Assembly: GCF_024181585.1 (NCBI RefSeq)
Contig: NZ_CP054258.1
Span: 1,302,001 to 1,366,000, forward strand
Direction: 5' to 3'
DNA: 64,000 nucleotides
Source: Treponema socranskii subsp. buccale
GTDB lineage: Bacteria > Spirochaetota > Spirochaetia > Treponematales > Treponemataceae
The position numbers were made by a program, and so were the translations under genes. How positions within the stretch are numbered: position 1 is the first letter of the stretch; each line of letters begins with the position of its first letter. This document shows, in pieces, positions 49,667 through 59,615 of this stretch. Below the pieces are notes generated by a model that worked only from the letters and a program-made list of their open reading frames with translations, made no database searches and had not been told where the DNA came from.

Positions 49667-50119
49667 ATGCCGGCTTTTTTTGACGACGGTCTTTATTTTG
49701 AGTGCAACCGATGTTCCCGCTGTTGCAGAATCGAACCGGGCTTTGTCTTTTTGTCGCAAAGCGATTTGACGGATCTGTGCCGATGGTTTAATCTGTCCGA
49801 AGATCAGTTTATTAAAACCTATTGTCGTCTTGTTCCTCAGTATGACGACGAGTACCTTTTGTGCTTAAAAGATACGGAAAATTACGACTGCATTTTGTGG
49901 AAAGACGGCTGTACCGCTTACGGCTCTCGTCCCGTGCAGTGCAGAACCTATCCGTTTTGGACGGGATTTTTGACGGACAAAGAATCGTGGGAAAAGGAAA
50001 GTAAGTCATGTCCCGGCATAAACCGCGGAAAGCTTTGGACAAAGGATGAAATAACGGCCGCGCGCACGGCGTACGAAAACAACGAGCCGCTCAAGTTTAA
50101 GCGCGGAGGGGAGCACTGA
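49667..50119 (+). CDS. YkgJ-family cysteine-cluster protein
   Basis: 150 residues with the Fe/Zn-cluster cysteine pattern of the YkgJ family: CNRCSRCCRIEPG near residue 13, then CILWKDGCTAYGSRPVQCRTYPFW near residues 75-98 and a final Cys in SKSCPG. The biochemical role is unclear; metal-dependent modification or chaperone functions have been proposed for relatives. TATACT lies 7 bases before the ATG with no Shine-Dalgarno, and the preceding MITE end supplies the -35 area. Overlaps the next gene by 1 bp. Confidence 0.8.
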   Translation: MPAFFDDGLYFECNRCSRCCRIEPGFVFLSQSDLTDLCRWFNLSEDQFIKTYCRLVPQYDDEYLLCLKDTENYDCILWKDGCTAYGSRPVQCRTYPFWTGFLTDKESWEKESKSCPGINRGKLWTKDEITAARTAYENNEPLKFKRGGEH

Positions 50120-51057
50120 TGAAAGTATGCTTTTGGGGAGTGAGGGGTTCCATTCCGACGCCTCTTACGCCCCGTCAGATCCAAGCGAAAATCACGGCGG
50201 TCGTCCAGCGCATTACGCAAAAAGACATCGCGTCGGAAGACGCCCGTGAACGCTTTATCGCTTCTCTTCCCGAGTGGCTGTACGGTACGACGGGCGGCAA
50301 TACGCCCTGTGTCGAAATAAAAAGTGCAAACGGTACGGAAATCGTGTTCGACGCGGGTTCGGGTTTGCGCGTGCTCGGCAAAAACGGCGTAAAGCCCGCC
50401 GACAATCACTACAATCTGCTTTTATCGCATTTCCACTGGGATCATCTGCAGGGCTTTCCGTTTTTCGACGCGATCTACGACCCTTCGGTTAAAATCGATA
50501 TCTATTCGACGTTTCCCGCGGCTCCCCGCATCCTCACTTCTCAAATGTCACGTCCGTATTTTCCGGCGCCCTTTGACGTATGCGCAAAGCGGATCACCTT
50601 CCATACGGTAAAAGCGGGTGAACCGTTCAGCGTCGGAGGAGTTCCCGTATGCTGCTGCAAGATGTCGCACCCGGGGAATTCGTATTCCTATGCGATAAGT
50701 GAAAACGGAAAGAAATTCGTGTACGCGACTGATGTCGAACTTTCGCAAAAAGATTTCGAAAAAACGAGCGCACGCATAAAAGTGTTTCAGGATGCCGACG
50801 TCATCGTGCTCGATTCTCAGTACACGGTTGCCGAAGCCTATCAAAAAGAAAACTGGGGACATTCCGCGTTTTGCTATGCGATCGATTTTGCCGTTCACTG
50901 GAACATCAAAGCGGTGTACCTCTTTCATCACGAACCGACGTACGACGATAAAAAACTTCATTCGATTTTGCATGCGGCCAGGTGGTACGCGCAGTACGTC
51001 GAGCATGCGAATATGCAAGTCTACCTCGCGACGGAAGGCGCGGAGATAAATCTATGA
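50119..51057 (+). CDS. Metallo-beta-lactamase-fold hydrolase
   Basis: 312 residues. The N-terminal WGVRGSIPTPLT and GGNTPCVEI, followed by LLLSHFHWDHLQGF (HxHxDH zinc motif), place it in the RNase Z-like/PhnP branch; further ligands are in MSHPGNSYSY and LFHHEPTYDD. Substrate possibly a cyclic nucleotide or phosphodiester. It is coupled on both sides (1-bp overlap with the YkgJ gene, ATGA overlap with the next). Confidence 0.82.
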   Translation: MKVCFWGVRGSIPTPLTPRQIQAKITAVVQRITQKDIASEDARERFIASLPEWLYGTTGGNTPCVEIKSANGTEIVFDAGSGLRVLGKNGVKPADNHYNLLLSHFHWDHLQGFPFFDAIYDPSVKIDIYSTFPAAPRILTSQMSRPYFPAPFDVCAKRITFHTVKAGEPFSVGGVPVCCCKMSHPGNSYSYAISENGKKFVYATDVELSQKDFEKTSARIKVFQDADVIVLDSQYTVAEAYQKENWGHSAFCYAIDFAVHWNIKAVYLFHHEPTYDDKKLHSILHAARWYAQYVEHANMQVYLATEGAEINL

Positions 51058-51251
51058 CGGATGATGTAACGAAACCCGCTTCTCTTTCGTTTTCATACGA
51101 TTTTTCACCGAACGAAACGGCGCTTATCGCGCATTTTTTCCGCGACCACGAAGAAAGCGTTCCTGCGGGTCTTGAAAAATTTGCGCACGCCGTGGAAAAA
51201 GCGGTGTATAATTCCATTTCGATCGGAGATGCGGAGCGGTTTTATTCATGA
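51054..51251 (+). CDS. Small conserved-context protein, 65 residues
   Basis: Starts with the ATG overlapping the stop of the MBL gene and ends overlapping the mltG ATG, so it is certainly translated within the operon. Acidic, soluble, with a helical middle (ETALIAHFFRDHEESV). No family recognised. Confidence 0.7.
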   Translation: MTDDVTKPASLSFSYDFSPNETALIAHFFRDHEESVPAGLEKFAHAVEKAVYNSISIGDAERFYS

Positions 51252-52366
51252 GACAAAAAAAATCAAGCGGAACGGCGGAGCACGATCCGCGCGGTATAAG
51301 AGTATTCGGCACAAAGGGGAAGCGCGTTTTGTACGCATCTCTTTCCGCACTCGCGCTTTCAGCGATTATCGCTTCTCTTTTTTTTATATACGAAACGCGG
51401 CCGGTATCGAGCGCGGATGCGGCGATAACCGAACGTATCGAAGTTCCGGAAGGGATGACGGTAAAAAGATTTGCCCGTACGCTCAAAGAAAAAAAACTCA
51501 TCAAAAACGAAAATGCGTTTTACCTTGCCGCACGTTATTTCTTGTTCCGTATTCTTGCAGGCGGCGCAAAGCTCAAGCTCGAAAGCGGCGTGTACCGCAT
51601 TTCAAGCGATATGAGCGTCGCCGACATATTCACCCTCGCATCGTCGGGAAAGAGAGAATACGTGCGCACAGTATTCCCTGAAGGATTGACGATTTCGAAG
51701 ATTGCCGAGCGCCTCGAAAGGGCGGGTATCTGTTCCGCCGCGGATTTTAAAGCCGCAGCGGCAGACGGCGAACTCATAAAAAAATACGATATCCGCTCAT
51801 CGACGCTCGAAGGCTATCTTTTTCCCGATACCTATTTTTTTACGCATGACATGGCCTCTTCGTCGGTCGCCGATATGATGGTCGAAAATTTTTTCGAACA
51901 CATACGAGCCGATCCTTCTCTCGCATCCCTTTCGCCCGACGAGCTCCGGACGACGCTCGTTCTCGCGTCCATCGTCGAGCGGGAATACCGTGTCGCGGAC
52001 GAAGCGCCGCTCATTGCAAGCGTGTTTAAAAACCGCATCGCAAAAAATATCGGCTTGTATTCGTGCGCGACGATCGAATACATCATCACCGAAATACAGG
52101 GCAAAGCGCATCCCGACGTCATCACGTACGACGATTTGAAAATCGACAACCCCTACAATACGTATAAATGGGCGGGGCTTCCGCCGACTCCGATTTCGAA
52201 TCCGGGCATGATCGCGTTGAATGCGGCGGCGAATGCGCCTAAGACGAATTATTATTATTTCCGCCTCAAAGACGAAAAAACGGGCAGGCACGCGTTTTCG
52301 GAACATTTCGACGAACACATACAGGAAGGCGTGCGCTATAAGACAAAGAAGGCGGCGGAAAGCTGA
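51248..52366 (+). CDS. mltG: Endolytic murein transglycosylase MltG
   Basis: Cleaves nascent peptidoglycan and limits glycan length. 372 residues: cytoplasmic basic start, one membrane helix (about residues 25-48), a LysM-like portion (PEGMTVKRFARTLKEK), and the YceG catalytic domain with TLEGYLFPDTYFF, LASIVEREY (catalytic Glu) and NTYKWAGLPPTPISNPG. Sits in front of dnaG with a 1-bp overlap. Confidence 0.92.
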   Translation: MRQKKSSGTAEHDPRGIRVFGTKGKRVLYASLSALALSAIIASLFFIYETRPVSSADAAITERIEVPEGMTVKRFARTLKEKKLIKNENAFYLAARYFLFRILAGGAKLKLESGVYRISSDMSVADIFTLASSGKREYVRTVFPEGLTISKIAERLERAGICSAADFKAAAADGELIKKYDIRSSTLEGYLFPDTYFFTHDMASSSVADMMVENFFEHIRADPSLASLSPDELRTTLVLASIVEREYRVADEAPLIASVFKNRIAKNIGLYSCATIEYIITEIQGKAHPDVITYDDLKIDNPYNTYKWAGLPPTPISNPGMIALNAAANAPKTNYYYFRLKDEKTGRHAFSEHFDEHIQEGVRYKTKKAAES

Positions 52367-54147
52367 TGGCGTCTCTCATATCGCAGGATACGATCGAAGC
52401 CGTCCACAATACGTCCGATATCGTTTCGATTGTCGGAGAATACACGAAATTGACGAAGCGGAGCGGCAACGATTGGTGGGGCTGCTGTCCGTTTCACAAC
52501 GAAAAAACCGCGTCCTTTCATGTCGACGGCGATAAAAAATTTTATTACTGCTTCGGCTGCCATGCAAGCGGTGACGTCATCAAATTCGTCACGGAGACTG
52601 AAAAGATTTCCTACGCCGACGCCGTGCGCTCCCTTGCCAAACGCGCGGGAATCGAAGTGACGTATTCGGGAGGCGACATACCCGAAAGGCCGAAAGAAGA
52701 GGGCATAAAAGATCTCTATATCGATCTCTACGAGCGTACGGCAACTCTCTTTCACTACCTGCTCACTGAAACGCCCGGAGGAAAAGACGCGCTTTCGTAT
52801 ATCACCGGCCGCGGTATCACAGCCGAAACGATAGCGGCGTTCAAACTCGGCTATGCACCCGCCGACAGAAGCTGGCTCAAAAAATTTTTGCGCGGAAAAA
52901 ATTTCAGCGACGAATTCCTTGCGGGTTCGGGGCTGTTCAGCAAAAACTATCCCGACACGGCGTTTTTTTCCGATCGCCTCATGTTTCCGATTTTCAACAG
53001 AAGAGGGCAGTGCTGCGCGTTCGGCGGCCGTCTATTGCACGGAGACGGACCTAAGTATTTGAATTCGGGCGATTTGATACAGTACAAAAAAGGCGAAACG
53101 CTTTACGCGTTCAATTTTGCCAAAAATAAAATCCGCGAAGAAAAAAAAGTGATCTTTTGCGAAGGCTATATGGACTGTATCGCCTATCACCAGTGCGGCA
53201 TTTCCTACGCGGTAGCGCCGCTCGGAACGGCGCTCACGGAAGAGCAGCTTCGCATGGTGCGCGGTTTTGCGGACACGATACTGCTTTCTTTCGATTCGGA
53301 CAAAGCGGGCGAGGCGGCGACCGTGCGCGCGATCATCATGTGCCGCTCGTTCGACTTTACGGTAAAGATTATCAAACTTTCGGAAGGTAAAGACCCTGCG
53401 GAGATCATGGCGGCTTACGGGGCTGAAACCTTGACAAATGACGTAAACAATGCTATATTGGACAGTGACTTTCTTTTATCCAAATTGCGCAGCGATTTTG
53501 CCGTCGATACCCCTGAAGGCAAAACAAAGGCATCGCTCGAGTTTTTTCGGTATGTCGACGCGCTCCGCTCCGATATTCAAAAAGAGTCATGCCTTGAGCA
53601 GCTGTGCCAGGCATTCAATCTAAAGCCGGAGGCTGTGAAGAGAGATTTTGAAAATCGCGAACAAGCCCGCGACCGCTTAAAAAACCGGCAGCAATCACCG
53701 ACAGGCAGACAGAATTCGGATATCTCCCTCAACGCCGAATTGCGAACCGTTCTCGCCGTCATCGCCGAACTCGACCTGTATACGGTCATGCGCGCGGAAA
53801 TCGCCGTTGACGATTTTGAAGACCCTCTCGCAAAAAAATTATTTATTATCTTGGAAGATTGTTTCAGAGAAAAAGCCGTATCGATAAGCGGCATACTGAA
53901 TCGATGCGATGATGAAGAACTCGGCCGGATGATTACGCGTGTCATATCGTCGGGTGAGTTTTCCCAAAACGGAGGCCGCATCGTAAACGACGGCATAAAG
54001 CTTATCAAGCGGAACGCGCTCGAACGTAAACGGAGCGCGCTCATGAGCAGAATCCGATTATTCAATCCCGCGACGGAAAGCGATCGCGATCAGCTCGAAT
54101 CGCTTCTTGCGGAAAAAATGAAGCTCGACAGCGAATTAAAACAGTGA
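52366..54147 (+). CDS. dnaG: DNA primase
   Basis: Makes RNA primers at the replication fork. 593 residues: the N-terminal CHC2 zinc ribbon ([23 protein letters not shown], residues ~38-66); the primase core ([28 protein letters not shown]); the Toprim motifs ([15 protein letters not shown] and [12 protein letters not shown]); and a C-terminal helicase-binding domain. The ATG overlaps the mltG stop and its stop overlaps the rpoD GTG, giving the conserved dnaG-rpoD macromolecular-synthesis arrangement. Confidence 0.95.
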   Translation: MASLISQDTIEAVHNTSDIVSIVGEYTKLTKRSGNDWWGCCPFHNEKTASFHVDGDKKFYYCFGCHASGDVIKFVTETEKISYADAVRSLAKRAGIEVTYSGGDIPERPKEEGIKDLYIDLYERTATLFHYLLTETPGGKDALSYITGRGITAETIAAFKLGYAPADRSWLKKFLRGKNFSDEFLAGSGLFSKNYPDTAFFSDRLMFPIFNRRGQCCAFGGRLLHGDGPKYLNSGDLIQYKKGETLYAFNFAKNKIREEKKVIFCEGYMDCIAYHQCGISYAVAPLGTALTEEQLRMVRGFADTILLSFDSDKAGEAATVRAIIMCRSFDFTVKIIKLSEGKDPAEIMAAYGAETLTNDVNNAILDSDFLLSKLRSDFAVDTPEGKTKASLEFFRYVDALRSDIQKESCLEQLCQAFNLKPEAVKRDFENREQARDRLKNRQQSPTGRQNSDISLNAELRTVLAVIAELDLYTVMRAEIAVDDFEDPLAKKLFIILEDCFREKAVSISGILNRCDDEELGRMITRVISSGEFSQNGGRIVNDGIKLIKRNALERKRSALMSRIRLFNPATESDRDQLESLLAEKMKLDSELKQ

Positions 54148-56027
54148 CAAAACAGGTACCGAAAAAAAATATGGATCAACAAAAAGAGCAGAACGAGCAG
54201 GAAAAAGATCCCAACGTACAAAAACTTTTCGAATACGCAAAAGAAAAGTCCGTCGTCACGTGGGACGAAGTGACCGATATGCTGGGGCAGGATTTCGTCA
54301 ATTCTCCGAAAATGGAAAACGTGCTTCGCCTTTTTTCAAGCGAAAATCTGCAGATCGTCGAAACCGACGATTTGCTCGTCGAAGAAGACGGCGACGAACC
54401 GGAAGAAGATGAAGAAGCTGCAGAGGACGACGATATCGCGGATGACGACATAGCCGACGGCGTTTCGAGCGAAGCGGCCGAAGTCGCAAAAGCCGTCGAC
54501 CTCGTCAAAAGCCGACTCGTCAACAGCGATAAAGATGCGAGCATCGACGATCCGATCCGCCTTTATCTGCGTGAGATCGGTAAAGAAAATTTACTCACCG
54601 CCGAACAGGAAGTCATCCTGTCGAAAAAAATGGAAAACGGCAAAAACATCATCAAAGACGTCATAAAAAATTCGGGCATCATGATCCCCGAATTTTTCAT
54701 CGTCGCTCAAAAAGCGTTTACGAGGATCGACATCCACGAACCCGGCCGTCCGCGAAAAGAGATAAACGAAGAGATGGCGGAAAAGCGGCGGCTCAAAAGC
54801 TGTTACAGCGAATACATCAAACCCGTGCTGCCCGAAATCAAGCAGTACATGACGATCAAAAAACAGCTTTTCGAAACGGATCAAACCGTACGCATATTCG
54901 ATACGCCGCAGCTCGTTTCGCTTCGCAAAAAAATTCAGCCGCAGCTCCAGCGAATCGACATACAGTCCGAAGAGCTCGATAAATTTACGATGAAGTTCAG
55001 GGATGCGATGCGGAAAATCGCAGACTATCATCAAAAGCAGGAAAGAAAAATGAAAGAGCTGCGCGTCGTCAACATAGCCGACCTCCGCAGTCTCGGCCGG
55101 CGAATCGCGGTGCGTTCCGAATCGGCAAAGCTCGAAAGAGAGCTCAATATGACGACCGACGATATCCGCGACATCTACACGCAGATTCAAAAGATCGACA
55201 GAAAGCTCTACCGCCTCGAATACGAATTCGAAAACAGCATCGACGAAATTTTGAGTATGGGTAAAGAGATCGAACGCGGTTCTGCAATGATGGAGCAGGC
55301 AAAAAACAAGCTCATCAATGCGAACCTGCGCCTCGTCGTTTCGATCGCAAAAAAATATACGAACCGCGGTTTGCAGTTTTTCGATTTGGTACAGGAAGGA
55401 AATATCGGCCTCATCAAAGCGGTCGAAAAATTCGAATACCGCAAAGGCTTTAAATTTTCGACGTACGCGACGTGGTGGATCAGGCAGGCGATCACGCGAT
55501 CTATTTCCGATCAGGCGCGCACGATCCGAGTTCCCGTACACATGATCGAGCAGATCAATAAAGTCGTGCGCGAATCGCGCCAGCTCATGCAAAAGCTCGG
55601 ACGCGAGCCGAGCGACGATGAAATCGCGCAGCAGCTCGGCTGGCCGGTAACCCGCGTCAAGCAGGTGAAAAACGTCGCGCGCGAGCCGATTTCGCTTGAA
55701 ACGCCGATCGGCGAAGAAGAGGATTCGCTGCTCGGAGATTTCATCGAAGACAAAGAAGTCGAAAATCCCGCCTCTCAAACGGCGGACACGCTGCTTCGCG
55801 AACAGATCCGCTCGGTACTCGACACGCTGCCTCCGAGGGAACAGGAAGTGCTCAAAATGCGTTTCGGACTCGACGACGGCTATTCGCTGACGCTTGAAGA
55901 AGTCGGCTTGTACTTCAACGTTACGAGAGAGAGAATTCGGCAAATCGAAGCGAAAGCGCTCCGGCGTCTCCGCCATCCGCGGAGGGCAAACGGTCTTCGC
56001 GACTACATCGATCCGGCTCAGCAATAG
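54144..56027 (+). CDS. rpoD: RNA polymerase primary sigma factor (sigma 70)
   Basis: Housekeeping promoter recognition. 627 residues: region 1.1-like start, an acidic linker ([18 protein letters not shown], residues ~70-95), region 1.2 ([11 protein letters not shown]), a non-conserved helical insert, region 2 ([42 protein letters not shown]), region 3 and region 4 ([30 protein letters not shown]). GTG at 54144 overlaps dnaG; an in-frame ATG at 54171 is an alternative. It fits the TTGACA/TATAAT promoters read in this window. Confidence 0.95.
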   Translation: MTKQVPKKNMDQQKEQNEQEKDPNVQKLFEYAKEKSVVTWDEVTDMLGQDFVNSPKMENVLRLFSSENLQIVETDDLLVEEDGDEPEEDEEAAEDDDIADDDIADGVSSEAAEVAKAVDLVKSRLVNSDKDASIDDPIRLYLREIGKENLLTAEQEVILSKKMENGKNIIKDVIKNSGIMIPEFFIVAQKAFTRIDIHEPGRPRKEINEEMAEKRRLKSCYSEYIKPVLPEIKQYMTIKKQLFETDQTVRIFDTPQLVSLRKKIQPQLQRIDIQSEELDKFTMKFRDAMRKIADYHQKQERKMKELRVVNIADLRSLGRRIAVRSESAKLERELNMTTDDIRDIYTQIQKIDRKLYRLEYEFENSIDEILSMGKEIERGSAMMEQAKNKLINANLRLVVSIAKKYTNRGLQFFDLVQEGNIGLIKAVEKFEYRKGFKFSTYATWWIRQAITRSISDQARTIRVPVHMIEQINKVVRESRQLMQKLGREPSDDEIAQQLGWPVTRVKQVKNVAREPISLETPIGEEEDSLLGDFIEDKEVENPASQTADTLLREQIRSVLDTLPPREQEVLKMRFGLDDGYSLTLEEVGLYFNVTRERIRQIEAKALRRLRHPRRANGLRDYIDPAQQ

Positions 56028-56074
56028 GTCATTGTAGACACAACGTTTTTTTTATTATAAGATAGGCTGTTACT

Positions 56075-56105
56075 GACCTCTAAAAGATTATAATTTTCAG
56101 AGGTC
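56075..56105 (+). terminator. Hairpin downstream of rpoD
   Basis: GACCTCTAAAA and TTTTCAGAGGTC form an almost perfect stem with an AT-rich loop that itself contains a TATAAT-like box. The T tail is weak (TTCCTT), so it may attenuate rather than fully terminate before the zinc-ribbon gene. Confidence 0.55.
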
Positions 56106-56142
56106 TTCCTTAGATTTATGCATCTGGAAGGATAAAATCGAC

Positions 56143-57057
56143 ATGGTGATGACAAAGGTTTTCGACAAATTAAAAGATCTGCAGGAAATACTCGTACACA
56201 AATACGATCTCGAAAAAAAGATAAACGAAGCGCCCAAACAGCTTTCGTCTCAGGAAGAACTCCTTGAGCGCATGAAAAAAGAATTCATCGGTAAAAACAC
56301 CGACTACGAAGAAGCGCGAGCGAAAGTCGCTCGATTGCAAAACGAACTCGACGAAGCGGTCAAATCGCGCGAATCGGGCGAAAAGGGTATGGACAACATC
56401 ACGACGCACCGCGAATACGAAGCGCTCGACCGTCAGATATCCGAAGCGTCGCTCAAAGAACAGGACATCCGAAAAGATCTGCAAAAAGAAGAAAAGATGC
56501 TCGCCGATTTGAACGACAACTTAAAGCAGGTTGAAGCGATGATCAAATCGCAGGAAGCCGACCTCAACGCCGGTCGTACGTCTTTGGATAAAGAGCTCAA
56601 TTCCTACAAAAGCGAACTTGCGAGCTTGCAAAAAAAAGAAAATAAAATTACGCCCGACCTCGATCAGGAAATATTATTTAAATTTCAGCGCATCATTCAG
56701 CGCAATACGCAGGGCATCGTTGCGGTTAAAAACGGTGTCTGTCAGGGCTGCCGTATGATCCTTCCGGCGCAGTTCGCAAACGAAGTGCGCAAAAACGAAG
56801 ATATTTTATTTTGTCCGTATTGCAGCCGCATTCTTTACTACGAAGAATCGAACGAAGCCGAACAACAGGAAAGCTTTTTCAAACTTGACGATACGGAAAG
56901 TCTTGCAAATCTCGACGACGAAGATTTCGAAGAGGACGAAGACGAGGAAATCGAAGAAAAAGAAGCCGCTGCCGATGACGAAATCTTTGATGAAGAAGAC
57001 GAAAGCGAAGACGATGAAGATGAAGGCGGCGACGAAGATGAGGACGATCAGTCATAA
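56143..57057 (+). CDS. Coiled-coil C4 zinc-ribbon protein with acidic tail
   Basis: 304 residues. Residues ~5-185 form a long coiled coil (LEKKINEAPKQL, DRQISEASLKEQDIRKDLQKEEKML). A C4 zinc ribbon follows (CQGCRMILPAQ and CPYCSRILYY, residues ~200-230), as in the DUF164/CdsZ family. The last ~65 residues are almost only Asp and Glu. A role in nucleic-acid or regulatory binding has been suggested for the family. The position after rpoD is as in other treponemes. Confidence 0.82.
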   Translation: MVMTKVFDKLKDLQEILVHKYDLEKKINEAPKQLSSQEELLERMKKEFIGKNTDYEEARAKVARLQNELDEAVKSRESGEKGMDNITTHREYEALDRQISEASLKEQDIRKDLQKEEKMLADLNDNLKQVEAMIKSQEADLNAGRTSLDKELNSYKSELASLQKKENKITPDLDQEILFKFQRIIQRNTQGIVAVKNGVCQGCRMILPAQFANEVRKNEDILFCPYCSRILYYEESNEAEQQESFFKLDDTESLANLDDEDFEEDEDEEIEEKEAAADDEIFDEEDESEDDEDEGGDEDEDDQS

Positions 57058-57158
57058 GCGTTTTCTGACGGCGCTGATGTTTCCGCTGCATATATGTTTT
57101 TTGAGATACGGGTATGCAGGGTTATGCGAAAAGCGCCGCGCATAAAAATCGGTAATAA

Positions 57159-57548
57159 CAGACGGGATATAACCGCGCGGATTTTTTCTGATGAAAGAGA
57201 AAACCCGTGAGGCAAAGTCCGGGCTCCGCCGGAAAAAATGCCGGGTAATCACCGGGCGGATGCGGAAACTGCAGAAATGCAAAGCCCGCATTCGACAGAC
57301 AGTGCAGCAGAAAATATACCGCCCGTCTTCCATGGCGGGTAAGGGTGAAAAGGCGGTGTAAGAGACCCCCGCGCACCCGGTAACGGGTGCGGCAGTGCAA
57401 ACCTCATTCGGAGCAAAACCGAGCGGCAGCGGGTTTTCCGGACCGTAACTGCGGGTAGGTTGCTTGAGGCGCAGGGTAATCTGCGTTCGAGACAGATGGT
57501 TATGTCGGATCACAACCGATACCAGAACCCGGCTTATCGTCCCGTCTG
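57159..57548 (+). ncRNA. rnpB: RNase P RNA
   Basis: Catalytic RNA that trims tRNA 5' ends. The outermost stem P1 pairs CAGACGGGA (57159) with TCCCGTCTG (57540-57548). Universal elements are present: GAGGCAAAGTCCGGGCT near the 5' end, GGGTGAAAAGGCGGTGTAAGAGAC in the middle (57344-57367), GAGACAGATGGTTAT near the 3' end and CAGAACCCGGCTTAT closing P4. Several clean helices of bacterial type A lie in between. A run of T follows P1 and serves as terminator. About 390 nt. Confidence 0.92.
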
Positions 57549-57582
57549 TTTTTTTATAAAATTTTAAATTGACGTTGGTAAT

Positions 57583-58545
57583 GTGATTTTATTAAACGGT
57601 ATGAACGGCAGCAGCAAACAAACGCGCATATTCAAACGCAAAAGCAATCTCGTACGCAATGCACTCATTGCGCTTTCCGTGTGTGTCTCTTTAGCGGCCC
57701 TTGTGTTTTTGTTTTACCGTTTTATCTTTTCGCGCCTGCCTGCAGGTGCTATGCGCTCTCTCCGTAAGAGCTGGCAGGCATACGACTATGAAAGCGTATA
57801 TGAAACGAGCAAGGGTATTTTGAACACAACTCCGTTCAATAACGCTGCGCTCACGTATCACGGTTATGCGGCGTTTTACCTCGGCGTATCGTCTCTCGAT
57901 AAAATGGCCGAGCAGAATTATCTCGACGAAGCGATCAACAGTTTGCGCCTTGCGCTCCTCGATGCGCAAAACTCGCTCAAACCGCAGCTTTCCTATATGC
58001 TCGGCAGAGCCTACTTTTATAAAAATACCGTTTCGTCGTATTATTACGCCGATCTCGCGGTAAAATATCTTGAACGGGCAAAAACGCTCGGCTATAAAGC
58101 CGACGACATAGCCGAATATCTGGGTATGAGCTATGCCGCGCTCGGCATGACGATGGACAGCATATCTTCGTTTACCGAAGCGCTCCTCGTCAGGGAATCC
58201 GATACGCTTCTTTTTTCGATTGCGGAACAGTATTATAAAGCGGGGCAAAACGCGGCGGCCGAACAGTATCTTTTCCGCGTCATAAAAGAATGCGACGATG
58301 AAAATTTGATCTTGAAAAGCCGCATGCTCCTCGGTAGTATTTACATTGCCGAAGAAAAATACGAAGATGCCGCAAAAGAATTTGCGGGTGTTTTGGAAAA
58401 AAATGCAAACTCCGCCGACGCGCATTATAAGCTCGGCGTATTATATGAAAAACAGGGCGATATGGTAAAAGCCAGATCGGAGTGGCGTACTGCGCTCCGC
58501 ATACAGGTAAATCACCGCGGAGCTTTGGAAAAACTTACGGATTAA
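57583..58545 (+). CDS. Membrane-anchored TPR protein
   Basis: 320 residues. A basic N-terminus and one membrane helix (NALIALSVCVSLAALVFLFYRF) are followed by five to six TPR-like helical pairs (AALTYHGYAAFYLGVSSL, LLGSIYIAEEKYEDAAKEFAGVL, AHYKLGVLYEKQGDMVKARSEW). Directly precedes mreB (23 bp), so it may be a scaffold for the elongation machinery. GTG 57583 is the longest start; ATG 57601 is equally possible. A TTGACG box lies shortly upstream. Confidence 0.78.
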   Translation: MILLNGMNGSSKQTRIFKRKSNLVRNALIALSVCVSLAALVFLFYRFIFSRLPAGAMRSLRKSWQAYDYESVYETSKGILNTTPFNNAALTYHGYAAFYLGVSSLDKMAEQNYLDEAINSLRLALLDAQNSLKPQLSYMLGRAYFYKNTVSSYYYADLAVKYLERAKTLGYKADDIAEYLGMSYAALGMTMDSISSFTEALLVRESDTLLFSIAEQYYKAGQNAAAEQYLFRVIKECDDENLILKSRMLLGSIYIAEEKYEDAAKEFAGVLEKNANSADAHYKLGVLYEKQGDMVKARSEWRTALRIQVNHRGALEKLTD

Positions 58546-58568
58546 ATCGTTTCGGGAGGCATAATAAA

Positions 58569-59606
58569 ATGGGTCTGTTTGATAATTTTTCGATCGATAT
58601 CGGAATCGATCTCGGTACTTGCAATACGCTGATCTATGTACGCGGCAAGGGCATCGTTATAGACGAACCGTCCGTCGTCGCCGTCGAAAAAGGGACAAAG
58701 AGAGTCAGAGCCGTCGGTGCCGAAGCGAAGAGTATGCTCGATAAAACGCCGAGCAGTATCATCGCGATCAGACCCCTTGCCGACGGCGTTATCGCCGATA
58801 TCGACAGTACCGAAAAGATGATCAAATATTTTATCTCGAAGATTACGCCCCGCCATCAGTTTTTCCGCCCGATGCGCATGAGGATCGGAATTCCCTCGTG
58901 CATCACCGATGTCGAACGCAGGGCCGTCATCGAAGCCGCTCTCCGTTCCGGAGCGAAACAAGTCGAAACGATAGCCGAATCTCGAGCCGCTGCGATCGGC
59001 GCGAAGATTCCCATTTTCGAACCTGCCGGTCACATGGTGTGCGACATCGGCGGCGGTACGACCGAAGTGAGCGTCATCTCCCTCGGCGATATGGTCATTA
59101 CGAACTCGATCCGCGTCGGCGGCGACAAATTCGACGAAGCGATCGTCAAGCACGTCAAAAGCGTTCACAATTTAATCATCGGCCGGCAGATGGCGGAGCG
59201 CTTGAAAATTCAAATCGGAAACGCCACTCCCGACAAAACGATAGAAAAGATGGAACTGCGCGGAACGGACGCGATCACCGGTCTTCCGCGCCGCCTCGAA
59301 ATCGACAGCGTCGAAGTCAGAGAAGCTCTCAAAGATCCCGTTACGCGGATCGTCGAAGAGATCAAAAGCACGCTCGGACACACGCCGCCCGAACTCGCAG
59401 CCGACATCGTAGACCGCGGTATCGTTATGACCGGAGGCGGCTCCATGCTCAAAGGACTTCCGAAGCTTATCTCGAAAGAGACGGGTGTTCCCGTCATCCT
59501 CGTCGAACATCCGCTCGAGTGCGTTGCAATCGGATCGGGGGAAGCCTTCGAATTGTTTAAAGACAGGTCGGTCGACCGCGCGATTTACGCGAACTTCAAC
59601 GACTAG
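58569..59606 (+). CDS. mreB: Rod-shape-determining actin homologue MreB
   Basis: Forms membrane-bound filaments that guide cell-wall elongation. 345 residues with the actin-fold motifs: phosphate 1 GIDLGTCNTLIYV, phosphate 2 VCDIGGGTTEVSV, adenosine motif GIVMTGGGSMLKGLP. The start at 58569 has GGGAGG about 9 bases upstream; codons before it lie in the TPR gene. First gene of the mreB-mreC-mreD-mrdA-rodA cluster. Confidence 0.96.
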   Translation: MGLFDNFSIDIGIDLGTCNTLIYVRGKGIVIDEPSVVAVEKGTKRVRAVGAEAKSMLDKTPSSIIAIRPLADGVIADIDSTEKMIKYFISKITPRHQFFRPMRMRIGIPSCITDVERRAVIEAALRSGAKQVETIAESRAAAIGAKIPIFEPAGHMVCDIGGGTTEVSVISLGDMVITNSIRVGGDKFDEAIVKHVKSVHNLIIGRQMAERLKIQIGNATPDKTIEKMELRGTDAITGLPRRLEIDSVEVREALKDPVTRIVEEIKSTLGHTPPELAADIVDRGIVMTGGGSMLKGLPKLISKETGVPVILVEHPLECVAIGSGEAFELFKDRSVDRAIYANFND

Positions 59607-59615
59607 CGGCGCATC

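Noticed and set aside
54591-56024. Long minus-strand open frame (477 codons) opposite rpoD
   Set aside because: It is an antisense shadow of rpoD caused by codon bias; it has no family motifs, while the plus strand has all sigma-70 regions.
57058-57582. Small protein genes on either strand
   Set aside because: The region folds as RNase P RNA with all universal elements; the open frames are incidental.
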